A DNA stretch of 64,000 nt. It comes from Haliclona indistincta (Eukaryota > Porifera > Demospongiae > Haplosclerida > Chalinidae). How positions within the stretch are numbered: position 1 is the stretch's first letter; each line of letters starts with the position of its first letter. Where the stretch lies: contig OZ024788.1 in the NCBI GenBank assembly GCA_964017065.1, positions 9,093,761-9,157,760 of the forward strand, in the 5' to 3' direction. Positions 1 through 10,789 of this stretch are shown one piece after another. Both the position numbers and the translations under genes were made by a program. Below the pieces are notes generated by a model, which made no database searches, was not told the DNA's origin, and saw nothing but the letters and a program-made list of their open reading frames with translations.

Positions 1-205
1 TTTTCTTCTTCAATCATTTGTTGCAGTGCTTTGGGAGGTAGTGTAGGAGTTGGATCTATTTCCTCATATTCATGGTTGCTAGGTGAAACAAGATGTGATG
101 AAGGAGCATATGATTTGTGAAAAGGTGGACTTCTGGGCTTCTGTGGAAGGACAGGAGGGGGTCTCCGTGGATGACTACGAGGAGGTAGAGGCGGAGGCTG
201 GTGAT
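1..205 (-). CDS. Proline-rich signalling protein, internal exon (partial)
   Basis: One open minus-strand frame runs from a 3' splice site (TTACCTCAG, AG at 206-207) to the window edge. It encodes a proline-rich, probably disordered segment. PPPLPPRSHP near the start fits an SH3-binding PxxP motif with flanking arginine. HEYEEIDP further on contains YEEI, the classic Src-family SH2 site when its tyrosine is phosphorylated. A short acidic helix (LQQMIEEE) follows. These motifs suggest an adaptor or kinase-substrate tail (inference). The rest of the gene lies to the left of the window or in exons to the right that I could not identify, so I do not name the protein. Confidence 0.55.
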
Positions 206-1001
206 CTGAGGTAATATGATAAAATATAATACGGTGATATTGAACAATCAGATTGACTAGCTACTAGGGTCTATTTCACGTAGAACAGACATGTTCTTCA
301 TAGACACCAGGCGTTTCATTGGTTTTTTAGCCAGGAGAGTAGCATTGTTTGTATAATACTTGTATAAGCAATGGAAACAACAAGTGATGAATACCAGTGA
401 TAGTCATGCTACAAGTTTATACAGTCTAGACTATCACTATCTTAAGAATGACTATCACAGACCATCTGAAGGGTCTTGGAGTGTCTTCCTTGGAATTCTA
501 GTCTGTCTGGCTTGCTCGGCTTGCAGGTCCGTCTTGCAGGCGAAACGCAAAGGGTCCAAATTTACTAGATTTGTTTTGCAACGGAAGTAGGCGTTGCCCC
601 GCGGGCTTAGAGAAGATGTAGGAATGCTAGTCGCGTTAGGAAACTTGGCCATTACAGCTGTGTCTCCTGAAACTGTTGGTTAAATTGGCGTTCTATTGCT
701 TACTAACTGTTATAGTTATTGTTTAGCGAAGTCTCGATACGACAGTGTGTTGTAGATATGAAATACAGCGATCTCAACTGAGTCCTCTCTACTATTTACT
801 ATTGTTAGTTTGCGCTTTGATGGCGCTTCACTTCACAGAGGTAAACCAGATATCATTAGGATATGTTTGTAGGTCTGCTAAGTGACTTGGTACTAATCGC
901 TGATAGCATGCATGGTCTATCATAAGCAAAAAATAGAGGAGCCATACGCTTTAAACTTGAAACTCTTATTTCTCAGTCAGACGTTCGAATAGACGGGAAC
1001 A
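206..1001. other. No gene recognised
   Basis: Presumed intron or intergenic DNA upstream (on the minus strand) of the proline-rich exon. Open frames here are short and have no recognisable content. I see no clear repeat. Confidence 0.5.
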
Positions 1002-1211
1002 GACTTATTAGGGAGGCACGGTAGTGACTCCCTATGTAGGGTTGAACGAGAAAACAAGATGGTGGATACATAAAATGTATTAGCGTTCAAACGCTGATAT
1101 TATGAATTTTATACGTCAAAAGACACTTAGATCTGCTCTCTGGCGTTGCCCCAGCTTACAGTAGCAAGGAGATTCCTCGAAATTGTTACTAAAGTGATGA
1201 ACCTGGAAACG
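1002..1211 (-). repeat. Copy of dispersed repeat family R (end fragment)
   Basis: This stretch is the reverse complement of 60875-61080, with about 85-90 percent identity by eye. It includes the end motif TTAGGGAGGCACGGTAGTGA, then CCTATGTAGGGTTGAACGAG and the internal CGTTTCCAGG element. A diverged piece of the same family lies near 32695-32800. It looks like one end of a DNA transposon. The left end is abrupt and the right end runs into a MITE fragment. Confidence 0.6.
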
Positions 1212-1504
1212 GTCATCGATTGACAAGAGCGGTATCAATTGACACGATTAAGCCTACTATTGCGTTTGCACACTCACCACAAAGTTATTCGTCGAATCCA
1301 GAGCTAGAGCTGACGATCAAGCTGCTACTTAGTCAGTTGTTTATAAGCTTAATAATGGAGGCGTGGTCTGAATAACCGCTACCACGTTTTCATGACATAA
1401 TCGGAATATTTTACAGTAAAATAAACGGATATTTAGCGCATTCGTGTGCAGTAGATACCAGGCGCTTATTTGTTCTCCTCACTAGCGCCTGGGTACGAGG
1501 CTAA
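1212..1504 (+). repeat. 3' half of MITE family M1
   Basis: The sequence matches 2375-2672 and 36465-36700 along its length and ends in the same terminal sequence, CACTAGCGCCTGGGTACGAG. Its 5' half is missing, replaced by repeat R on the left. The comparison shows that this sequence is a separate mobile unit and not part of the retrotransposon body that hosts the other two copies. Confidence 0.65.
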
Positions 1505-1834
1505 ATTGTGCCCAAAGGCACAAGAGTTGCTATAACATGTATACAAGTTGCAACAGCTGTAAATTTGGAACAATTAAAACTCTGTAACACACATCAACAA
1601 AATGCTAAATTTGCATTAAAAATTTAATATCTCAGCAATTCTGAAGAATAACTAACGGATCTATCATTTTTTGAAAGATGTTTTTAATACTTGTTTATAA
1701 ACTTTTTATAAATTATTATTTTAATTATTTTATCAGCTGATTACTCACATACTATTTTTATTTATATCAATCACAAGAACATTTTATTAAAAAAATGAAC
1801 CAAATTTGAGAGATGAATTTATACATCCATCCCA
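1505..1834. other. AT-rich stretch, no gene seen
   Basis: This stretch is strongly AT-rich with runs of A and T and no open frame of note. It separates the MITE fragment from the first recognisable Gag sequence. Confidence 0.5.
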
Positions 1835-2100
1835 CCTTAGAAGATCCTGCGAGAACGAGAGGTATAGACCCTGCAGGAGCTAGTGTTGACTCAGGAGCGG
1901 GCAGGTTACTGCTAAACAAATTGACAGAGTGAGACGACATTTGAAGCGTACCTAACTACCTTCGAAAGATTGATGCTGGGGTACAGTGCCGAGAAGAATA
2001 GGTGGAGCTACAGGCTGGCAATGACTTTGACGGGAAACCACAGCAACATTCGCAGAACTTCCAGCGGGTGACAAAAACCTCAAGGAAGCCATACTCAAGT

Positions 2101-2672
2101 GCCTCGTTCCCAGACGCTAGAAGGGGTAGAGCAAAAGGCTGAAAGAAGTGCCTGGTATACACTGCATACGCATGCACGATTCCACCGCCACCGGTTACCA
2201 TCGTACACGTTTGTAGTACGTGATTAATATTCATCAGTTTTCTTTGCAGTTTGTGAAGCTCTCCTGTTTGCAATCTACTATATTCTATATATGACTATAG
2301 CGTCTTTTCTTGAACCTCTAGCACAGGAGTAGAATTACAATTTAACAATCGGGTGCTCCTGGTAGCGGAAACGAGCGACATCGATTGACAAGAGCGGTAT
2401 GAAGTGACACGGAAGCCTACTATTGCGTATGCAGGCTCACCACAAAGATAATTTTGTCAAATACAGAGCTAGAGCTGATGATCAAGCTGCTTCTTAGCCA
2501 ATTGTTTATAATCTTAATAACGGGGTGTGGTCTGAATAACCGCTACCACATTTTCATGACATAATCGGAATGTTAAATTTTTACAGGAAAATAAACGGAT
2601 ATTTAGTGCATGTGTGAGCAGTATATACCAGGCACTTATTTCTTCTCCTCACTAGCACCTGGGTATGAGGCT
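2101..2672 (+). mobile_element. MITE family M1 inserted in gag
   Basis: This unit of about 570 bases interrupts the Gag reading frame. Gag similarity stops at CTCAAGTG and resumes with the segment coding for a THRLRF-like peptide. Its ends are imperfect inverted repeats: CCTCGTTCCCAGACGCTAG on the left and CTAGCACCTGGGTATGAGG on the right. The same insertion at the same gag position occurs in the second retrotransposon copy (36244-36700). Confidence 0.6.
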
Positions 2673-2679
2673 AGTGCTA

Positions 2680-3210
2680 TGTGAATTAAGAGACTCACAG
2701 GCTACGATTTTGAGAGGTGAAGAGAGAACCAGACGAATCGTACGGTGAAATGGCAGTTCGAATCACTGATTTAAATCAGAAGTGGACCAAGTAAAGTAAA
2801 TCAGTCGACGAGATTTGTGACTTGATGATGTTAGAGCAGTTTCTTAGATCGCTGACACCTGAGATCAGACTGTTGGTCAGAGAGAGTAAACCTACAAAAG
2901 TTTCAGAGGCTGCATGGTTGTGGAGGTTGATCAGTTTGCACAAGCTTGAAAGCTAAAATTCAGGGTTTGAATGACAAAGAGACCGAATAGATGGTACTTC
3001 TAATGATCGTCCTGCAAAAGACGGAAAGAAGAAACTAACAGTTTGCTTCGGTTGTGGAGAGATCGGACACGTCAAAAGAAACTGTCCCAAGGAAATAGCT
3101 GAGAAAGATAGCAAATCATCAAATGAGGATAAAGGAAAAGATTCAAAGTCGAAGACATGCTACAACTGCAGAAAGAAAGGACACATGGCACAACAGTGTA
3201 ACTCTTCATT
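2680..3210 (+). pseudogene. Gag C-terminal region: SCAN-like domain and two zinc knuckles
   Basis: Translated in pieces, the stretch near 2806-2930 gives LMMLEQFLRSLTPEIR followed by VRESKP, closely matching the core of the SCAN dimerisation domain, which is known to derive from Gmr1-type capsid proteins. It is followed by two CX2CX4HX4C zinc knuckles: CFGCGEIGHVKRNC at about 3037-3085 and CYNCRKKGHMAQQC at about 3160-3200. The frame is interrupted by stops upstream. Gag would package the element's RNA; this copy cannot make an intact protein. Confidence 0.75.
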
Positions 3211-3213
3211 GAT

Positions 3214-3799
3214 GTGTCAAGATCATACAATGCAAAAACCAAGATGCGCAAGGGTCTAGTGGAAGAAAGAGCAGTATCTGACATTATTCTGGACACTGGT
3301 TGCACCAAATCTACAGTACGCAGTGACCTAGTGTCTACAGAGGCTGTTACTAGAGCAAATCAAGCAGTAACAATTCCATGGCCACATGGAGACACTGCCT
3401 TGTACCCACTAGCAACCATTCCAGTGGAGCTGGAAGGGCTTTAGTACCTGTGCTGCAGTCTCTGATACTCTTCCTGTTTCTCTTCTATTGGGTACTGATG
3501 TCAGTGCATTGGGTAAACTGCTGAAGACTCCTGTGCTTGAACATGATAGTGACCAGACAGTCGATAAACCAGTCACTACTGAACCGGAATTGATCGAAAA
3601 AGCAGATGCACAGATGGTTGTGACCCGTGCCCAGTCCAAGAGAGCACAAGATAATAGCTCTATGATAGTCAGCTTGCCATTTACTGGAATAGAGGACGAT
3701 GGGAGAATCTTCTTAACCCCAAGAAGAGAGAAGAAAAAGCTGACCATGCAGATGGGAAAAGAGACTGGCTCGAAAAGAGTACACTACACCAGAGAATAG
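3214..3799 (+). pseudogene. Retroviral-type aspartic protease and linker
   Basis: The frame contains ILDTGCTKS, the DTG active site of a pepsin-like retroelement protease that acts as a homodimer. A stop near 3442 separates it from its second half, where LLGTDVSALGKLL stands in the place of the usual second conserved block. A linker with VVTRAQSKR follows, a motif that commonly precedes integrase in this element class. Inactive as it stands, because of the stop and frame change. Confidence 0.7.
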
Positions 3800-3975
3800 T
3801 GACATCCACTAGACATGAGTGCTAAGAGATACAGCGTTTGCAAGAGAGTGACCTGACCTTAGCCAGAGCAAGAAAAGTAGCAGATGGACAGTCAAGTACA
3901 GCTGAAGGAGCAGGTATCTTCAGGAAAGATGGTTAGTCATACCGGAAATGAACTCCAGCTGGTCGTGATGAAGAT

Positions 3976-5030
3976 ATGGCTGTGGACCAAATAGTGTTAC
4001 CAAAATCTTGTCGTCAACAGGCACTGCATCTTGCGTACACAATTCCCCTGGCAGGACATCTTGGTCGGAACAAGACAGATCATGAAGTGATGAGACGATT
4101 CTATTGGTCGACACTTTATCGTGATGTTGCAGACTACTGTAGACGATGTCTGGAGTGTCAACGAACAGGAGGTCAGGAAGTGCAATGAGCACCACTCATG
4201 TCAGGAATTCCATTTGAGAGGATTGAAATGGATATTCTTGGTCCTCTACCCAAAACCGTGCTGGTCACAACTAATTCTAGTAGTATGTGAATATGCCACT
4301 TGTTCATTCTCACTTACTCGAATTGATGCTCCTCGTATTGCTAACAAACTGATTGACTTGTATGCTAGAGTGGGAATTCCTCAAGAGATTCTGACTGATC
4401 GTGGTAGTAATTTCACATCAGAGCTACTGAATGAGATCTATCATTTGCTTCACGTTCACCCGATCCGAACAACCCCTTATCACTCACAAACCAACGGTGC
4501 TTGTGGAACGATTATTTTAACAAGACCCTTAAGTCACTACTACGTAAAATGGCGTCTGAGACAGGCAAGGATTGGGATCGACTATTTCCGTACTTACTGT
4601 TTGCCTACCATGAAGTCCCTCAAGCATCCACTGGATTCTTTCCTTCTACGGAAGAGATGTCAGGAGCCACTGGAAGTTTAGAAAGAGAGATGGGAAACTG
4701 ATAGTTCAACTACAGGTGTCGTCAGTTACATGTTGCAAATGCGGGAGAGGATGGAACTAATGAAACAGTTGGTAAAGGAGAACATGAGAAGCTCAGTATA
4801 CACAAGTGTGGTATGATCAAGGTTCTCGTTCAAGAGAGTTTCAGACTGGCAACCAAGTTCCTATGTTACTTCCATCATCAACGCACAAGTTACTGGCTCA
4901 CTGGCAAGGTCCATGCACCATTGTACGCAAGTTAGAAAAACTTACATTTCAAGTCGACATGGATGACAATTAGAGAAAGAGACGTCGTGTTTTCCATGTA
5001 AACCTTCTGAAGAAGTGGAACTCCTAATTA
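3976..5030 (+). pseudogene. Retrotransposon integrase, frame-broken
   Basis: The first segment (3976-4185) holds the HHCC zinc-binding module: a histidine pair around YTIPLAGHLGRNKT and CRRCLECQ. The catalytic core follows: the first aspartate in MDILGPL, the second in ILTDRGSNFTS, then RTTPYHSQTNG. The expected LVERFN glutamate block is present but shifted in frame, with a stop just after it. A separate frame near 4545-4650 continues the core with PYLLFAYHEVPQAS. The C-terminal part (about 4830-5025) has LLAHWQGPCTIVRK and then FHVNLLKKW, the chromodomain-less end typical of the group. Several frameshifts and stops make this copy dead. Confidence 0.75.
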
Positions 5031-5170
5031 TAGCCACTGCCTGCTTAGCTGAGAAACTAGATGGAATTATGAATGATGTCAAAAAGTGAAGAGACATTGT
5101 CTTGGACGTGGAGGACCCAAAGGACAATAAAAGCACCAAAGCGGTGCTGATGCCTCGGTAAAATTGCACT

Positions 5171-5427
5171 GCAATGTGTTATACACTGGACATGCTTTGA
5201 CAGCACAAAGCTACTACAGTTATTTTACAATATGCTGCAACAAGACTACTGCACTCAATGCTGTGACAATACTGCTACAATGCAGCACTGTTTGCAGAAT
5301 AAGCTAGTGGGTTACAACTATGTAATCAGAAGCCTAGCAATGGTAACCACATGGAATTCAGCTGGGCATGCCTATAATCACCCACACAGCACAAGAGCGC
5401 TAGTTGCTAGCTTGCTGGAGCTGTCTT
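5171..5427. other. No gene recognised
   Basis: This is the sequence after the retrotransposon remnant. Open frames are short and uncharacterised. A 23-base palindromic stretch that recurs at 43647 ends just before it, at 5152. Confidence 0.4.
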
Positions 5428-5508
5428 AGTCTAGCCGCTAGCCCTCTTTTCGCTAATAATTAATGGGCGGGGTCACGGCAAGGCGAAAAGAGGGCTAGCG
5501 GCTAGACT
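5428..5508. mobile_element. Short palindromic MITE (TA-flanked)
   Basis: A 26-base perfect inverted repeat (5428-5453 with 5483-5508; it begins AGTCTAGCCGCTAGCCCTCT) surrounds about 29 bases. TA dinucleotides lie at both ends, as expected of Tc1/mariner-type MITEs. The flanking AGCTGTCT is also repeated on both sides. Confidence 0.75.
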
Positions 5509-5749
5509 AGAGCTGTCTCTGTTTGATGTTCACACAATTGGTTTCTCCGCACTCGCTGTGCTACCTTGAGTACAGAATTGTCCTACAAGCTGCTAAGAAG
5601 ACAGCTGCAAAGTCCAGCAATGCTGAGAGAGTCCAGCAACGCCATTCAAGGTAACGAAGCTTTGAAACCAAAACTCATTCCGAGGCAATACCAAGTTGAA
5701 CATGTAGTGCAAGTATCAGTGCTTAGTTTTCAGCCGACGTGGAGTTATC

Positions 5750-5899
5750 TAGGGACAGACGGATCCTTTTTCGATATCAGCTTTATAGTTGCCGAGTTAT
5801 GTTCACGCACACACTTGAAATTTTTCAAGCTTTTCGAGTGTGTGCGTAACATAACTCGGCAACTAAAGCTGATATCGAAAAAGGATCCGTCTGTCCCTA
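5750..5899. mobile_element. Palindromic MITE, 70-base arms, TA target site
   Basis: The two arms (about 5752-5822 and 5830-5897) are near-perfect reverse complements starting GGGACAGACGGATCCTTTTT. They are separated by only a few bases, so the transcript would fold into one long hairpin. TA flanks both ends. No coding sequence. Confidence 0.8.
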
Positions 5900-6710
5900 T
5901 AACTAAGCTGTCTAGCTGCATGTCAAGTCTAGTCGTGCTACAGAGAGCCCACAAATGAGACTTTCGATTTCTTAGTCGACGAAGCTGCTCGTTGCTTCAT
6001 GCACTTCGTAACGCACTATGGTAATGTGTCTAGCCATCGTTTTTGCAAACGACAAAGTGCAATCTTTGCTCTGACTGGATATGCAATGCTTTGTTCAGCT
6101 AAACCAACACACATGATGCTACGAGCGTTTTTTTCAGGCAACCATTTCTGCTTGCTCATGAGTGGGCATGGTGTATCCCGTAACCTCAATAAGATTCTCA
6201 TAAGCAGTGCATGTGACTGTTTTTCTCCTCACAGATCTGTCGCCTGTTTGCATTGTCCTACAGTGGAACACACGAAGAGAGTAGAAAAATGTGTTTTTGA
6301 CATTTTGTTTCATATATCAGGAACCAAGTGCCCTATGATCATGTTGCAGGTACCATTATGATCCTCTATCCTTACTGAATGTAATGAATTATATGGTTTC
6401 TTGTCACGTGACACACACATGAAACAATATGGTACTCTTTAGAGGCATGTAGCAGAACACGTTTGGTTGGAGATCTCTGTAAGTGCTGGTAGTTAAGAGC
6501 TCATAATGGATATGTTAACTGTCCTAATGTATACGTACCTTTGACCAACATCTCGGCACCCAGTCAGCGTTACTACAAAAGTGAGGTGCGAAAACTGGTT
6601 TTTGCCACCAGCCCCAACGTTAGGTTAGAGAACTCACGAACCTGCCGGAGTTAAGATGCAAAACTTGCTTGCTGGATAGCTTACACATTACTGATTACGA
6701 AAACACTTAC

Positions 6711-6783
6711 CTTGAGCGCCTTCTTCGCTTCGTCGTGAATAGCGCAGCTCTTCCGTTCGCGAGTGCTGTTTTCTTGCCGCCAT
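6711..6783 (-). other. First-exon-like segment, left arm of palindrome
   Basis: Starts at an ATG inside a YY1-type AAGATGGCGGC and stays open for 73 bases up to CTCAAG|GTAAGT. It is one base shorter than its mirror copy, so the encoded peptides differ. That argues against a conserved protein and for a non-coding or regulatory role. Confidence 0.3.
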
Positions 6784-6941
6784 CTTGCGACTTTAATGGA
6801 TTTTCTGATGTCACACGTTGGTTATTAACATGTGTTGCATCATAACTAGTACACTGATTCAATGTGTTTTCAATAGTTATGACGTTTACACAGCCAACAA
6901 TTATTATGCGTGACATCACCAAACTTCATTAAAGTCGCAAG

Positions 6942-7015
6942 ATGGCGGCAGGAAAAACAGCACTCGCGAACGGAAGAGCTGCGCTATTCACGACGAAGCG
7001 AAGAAGGCGCTCAAG
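6942..7015 (+). other. First-exon-like segment, right arm of palindrome
   Basis: ATG in AAGATGGCGGC, then 74 open bases encoding a basic peptide (ending TTKRRRRS) to a strong donor, AAG|GTAAGT. If transcribed it could supply a promoter and first exon to DNA on its right. I found no matching acceptor exon. Confidence 0.3.
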
Positions 7016-7467
7016 GTAAGTGTTTTTGTAATCAGTAATGTGTAAGCTATCCAGCAAGCAAGTTTTGCATCTTAACTCCGGCAGGTTCGTGAGTTCTCTA
7101 ACCTAACGTTGGGGCTGGTCGCAAAAACCAGTTTTCGCACCGCACTTTTGTAGTAACGCTGACTGGGTGCCGAGATGTTGGTCAAAGGTACGTATACATT
7201 AGGACAGTTAACATATCCATTATGAGCTCTTAACTACCAGCACTTACAGAGATCTCCAACCAAACGTGTTCTGCTACATGCCTCTAAAGAGCGCCATATT
7301 GTTTCATGTGTGTGTCACGTGACAAGAAACCATATATTTCATTACATTCAGTAAAGATAGAGGATCATAATGGTACCTGCAACATGATCATAGGACACTT
7401 GGTTCCTGAGATATGAAACAAAATGTCAAAAGCACATTTTTCTACTCTCTTCGTGTGTTCCACTGTA

Positions 7468-8415
7468 TCTGATTGTACTGTTTATGTTTTAAACTATTCA
7501 ATCGCACTTGGCTATTTACCGCATAGATAGAATAATACTAGCATGTATTCAAGAGCAAAATAAATTATGTTCACCGAGAGTTCAGTTGTACAGTTGCCTC
7601 TGAATGTCTCCTTGCAATGAAAAAGGAAATCGACATTGCTACTCAATGATCATAGGTAATTTACTTGTGTCCAGACAATGGCTTACACTTGGTTTAAAAA
7701 CAAAGAAAGAGAGGTGTGGTCAACAATGCATGCATGCAGCCAGCGAGTCAGCAGTTTGGTGCTCTGTCTGAATCACAAGCCAACACAACTGCTTGACGCA
7801 CACCAAGAGTAAACATGCAGTAAACGTGCTGCTTATATACTAGGCTGTCTGTAAGCTTGAATTGCTCACAAAAGACGTCCGTGCTAGCTACCATTCGGTG
7901 GTACAGAAGTATGCTAGAAGCTCCAGGTAGTTGGTGTCGCTTTGTAATGATTCCATCTATATTGGGTCACAGTTGGGCACAACTCTCCATCGCTCCAGTG
8001 TCCTGCTGCGATAGCACAATGTTGACAGAGACGTCAGGACGGTCTCGATTAGCACCACTCAGCAGCGACGTCAGCGAGTGACTTCTAAAATTTATATCTT
8101 CGTCAATAAAGGGCTTATGAGCTCCTAGAGAGATGCCATAGACACTAGTAGCCATTGCTTACATTGGTAAATTCGAATTTAAACGTACGAAGGCAGCTGT
8201 TGATACTACTTGTACAACAAGCAAGAACTTGAAGATCACCTAATTTTACCCCCATTTTGGAACGCTTTCCCATATCTCAGTCCAAAATTCGACCATACCA
8301 TCCGATACCTAAAAAGGCACTCTATCAAACCTGGGACAGGCAAATAGAAAAACTTTAAAGCTTTCCAAGCAACAGTTGTTCAATATTTGAAAAAAACATG
8401 TTCTTCCAATACAAT
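7468..8415. other. No gene recognised
   Basis: Intergenic DNA between two large inverted-repeat elements. The small open frames, including one near 7857-8081, lack recognisable motifs. Confidence 0.45.
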
Positions 8416-9201
8416 GGGACGTATTCATTTATCAAATCGTATTAATAAAAATATCGGTACGATGGACATGGGCGTCATTTAGAATCATTTACCAATCGCT
8501 TCGTGTAGAAATTCTGCGTTCTTCTCCTCGCTCTGAGATAGGGAATTACTTGTCCTACAACCACCTTACCTTGGGAAATAAATAAGTCCTTTAGTAGCTT
8601 GCTGAGGATGACAAATCTTTCACGTAGACCCAAGGATTCTTGTGTCTGCACTGACGACCAATTCCGCGCCTGAAATCACTGCTTCAATTCTCAAACAGAA
8701 GAATATACACTGCAAAGGTTAGCTAACAATGTTACTGTAGCTACTAGATGCAAGAAATCATCTCAAACTGTTCAACAGAAGCAGAAGATCGGTAGTCAGG
8801 CGTGGCCTGAACTTGGCAATCTATCTCGAACGTGTTCAGTTTGTGCTGATTTCTTGCATCTAGTAGCTACAGTAACACTGTTAGCTAACCTTTGCAGTGT
8901 ACATTCTTCTGTTTGAGAATTGGAGCAGTGATTTCAGGCACGGAATTGGTCGTCACTGCAGACGCAAGAATCCTTGGGTCTACATGAAAGATTTTTCATC
9001 CTCAGCAAGCCACTAAAGGACTTATCTATTTCCCAAGGTAAGGTGGTAGTAAGAGAAGTAATTCCCTATCTCAGAGCGAGGAAAAGAACGCACAATTTCA
9101 ACACAGAGCGATTGGAAAATGATTCTAAATTACGTCCATGTCCACCGTACCGATATTTTTATTAAAACGATTTGATAAATGCATACGTGCCATTGCAATT
9201 G
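8416..9201. mobile_element. Inverted-repeat element, about 350-base arms
   Basis: The left arm (about 8416-8767) and right arm (about 8847-9201) are reverse complements with roughly 90 percent identity, around an 80-base centre. The outer ends read CAATACAATGGGACGTAT and, inverted, CAATTGCAATGGCACGTATG. Divergence between the arms shows that it is older than the 6259-7467 element. No transposase domain was found. Confidence 0.75.
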
Positions 9202-9956
9202 AGCGACGGTCACTACTTTGAACCCTGTTTTGGAAAGTTTTCCCGCTGCTTTTCTGCAACACTTTTTAGGCTAATCAGTACCTAATAAGGCGAATTTCAC
9301 TCTCTGGTGTAGGCAAAATATTAATTTATGTTGTCGTCAGCCAGTATGACTGCTAGAAGTTCATATCTAATACATATTAAGGGAAGTATGGTTGAATTAG
9401 TATATGGAAATTGTAACAGGATGTAGTTAGTAGCTGGCAATGTTGTCACTACATCAGTCTCTAAAGACGAGCTCTCAATGGTGTTGATTAATTTTGACGT
9501 CTTGTTGCCAGAAATGCAATACATTTTTCGGATACACACAATTTACGGACGAAAATGGAACACAAGTCAAGAAGTTGATTACTATGGCGCTTGGAGAAGC
9601 AATGAAACTTCAAAATTGGTCAACACGTTTCCATGTAAAAGTCAAATACACAAACGATAAGCCATGTTTGACGAAAAACAAGCCACAGAACACACCTTTC
9701 AGCTCCTTGATGTCGGAAACAACCATCTTGCAGAGCCAGGACACTCAAGGAGTCAGCTAACAGCTGATTGCAAGATCAATGAAGCATCACAGCCATGATA
9801 GAAGACTTATTTGGATAGACCGTATTATGATTTATTGTAATTTTCAGGCTAAAAATAAAATTTATCTTCCAGAAATTAATTATGGACCAGGCAAAGCTAT
9901 TAAAAACTAAAACTAGGAAAATATTTTACGGTCTATTTAGAAAAGGTTTAGAAATT
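9202..9956. other. No gene recognised
   Basis: Contains short overlapping open frames (for example near 9478-9760) with no known domain. An AT-rich segment precedes the next hairpin element. Confidence 0.4.
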
Positions 9957-10600
9957 TTAAGGGTGCATGCAACTAATTAATATTCACGGCACTGCGCGTT
10001 GCTATTGTCAATGTTTCTGGAAAACTAAAGCAGCAGACAGAGCGATATTAGCAGTATAGCAAGTCCATCTTGATAGCTACTTGTATCATGAAATTTAACG
10101 AAACGGAGAGACACGGTCCATGATCGACGTGTTTATGCATAAAACTCGGCAGCAAAGATTCTGTGAGCTCAAGATTCCAGAAATGCAAGTTTCAACAAAG
10201 CTACAATCCAGTAACAAAACGATTTTTCGCTAGCGTACCTATAAAGCACCGTTGGCGGTCGAGCAGCATGGATTTTCCCATTTTTCTCAGCAGTGTGGCG
10301 TTTATTTAGAAAAATCATTCTGTTATTAGATCTTAGCTTTGCTGAAACTTGCATTTCTGGAATCTTGAGCTCACAGAAGTCTTTGTCGCCGAGTTTTATG
10401 CATAAACATGTCGATCATGGACCGCGTCTCTCCGTTTTCTTGCGAGCAAGCCAGCCTGTTAAATTTCATGATACAAGTAGCTATCAAGACACACTAGCTA
10501 TACTGCTAATATCGCTCTGTCTGCTGCTTTAGTTTTCCAGAAACACTGATCATAGCAACGCGCTGCACCGTGAATATTAATTAGTTGCGTGCACCCTTAA
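9957..10600. mobile_element. Inverted-repeat element with TTAA target site
   Basis: The left end reads TTAA|GGGTGCATGCAACTAATTAA and the right end is its complement, GCGTGCACCC|TTAA. TTAA on both sides as a direct repeat is the target site used by piggyBac-type and Kolobok-type transposons. The arms (about 9957-10215 and 10325-10600) match imperfectly. There is no transposase, so this is a non-autonomous element. Confidence 0.7.
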
Positions 10601-10789
10601 AATCCTCCATTTTGTCGATGATTTTGTATTACGCCATTGGGAGAAAGAACGAAGGAATGGCTACCCAATTTGGAACAGCTAAACTGCGTGTGAGCACTTA
10701 GCAACAGTCATGATTAGTTGCCTAAGGTACAGTAGACTGTGAATCACTGTCTAACTATAAGGAATCTTGTCGTTCATTAGCTTCAGGCG

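Larger units (their letters stand above)
1835..5170 (+). mobile_element. Gmr1-type Ty3/Gypsy LTR retrotransposon, decayed
   Basis: Domains appear in this order: Gag N-terminal part (about 1840-2100), an inserted MITE, Gag SCAN-like part (2690-2990), two CCHC knuckles (3040-3210), aspartic protease (3280-3530), integrase (3976-4680) and the integrase C-terminal part ending in an FHVNLLKKW block (about 4990-5025). There is no room for reverse transcriptase or RNase H between protease and integrase, and none follows. Integrase directly after protease is the known domain order of Gmr1-like Gypsy elements, in which RT comes last. This copy has therefore probably lost its 3' RT-RNaseH end. Frames are broken many times. 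No flanking LTR pair was found. Confidence 0.75.
6259..7467. mobile_element. 1.2-kb palindromic element with mirrored first-exon-like arms
   Basis: Arms of about 540 bases (6259-6798 and 6927-7467) are reverse complements with few differences, around a 128-base unique centre. TACAGTGG stands at both ends, which fits a TA target site. The inner part of each arm carries AAGATGGCGGC (6776-6786 minus sense, 6939-6949 plus sense), the consensus YY1 site. Reading outward, each arm then has an ATG, an open stretch of about 73 bases and a strong splice donor (CAAG|GTAAGT). The whole unit resembles a bidirectional promoter with two mirrored first exons. No transposase is present. Confidence 0.8.

Noticed and set aside
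1212..1504. Possible LTR of the retrotransposon
   Set aside because: The same sequence lies inside gag in both retroelement copies and has its own inverted ends, so it is a MITE.
5999..6361. 120-codon plus-strand frame as a gene
   Set aside because: No recognisable domain, and its 3' third lies inside the arm of the 6259-7467 palindrome.
9957..10600. Assignment of the TTAA-flanked element to piggyBac
   Set aside because: The ends begin GGGTGC instead of the CCC-type start usual for piggyBac. TTAA is also used by Kolobok elements, so the superfamily was left open.
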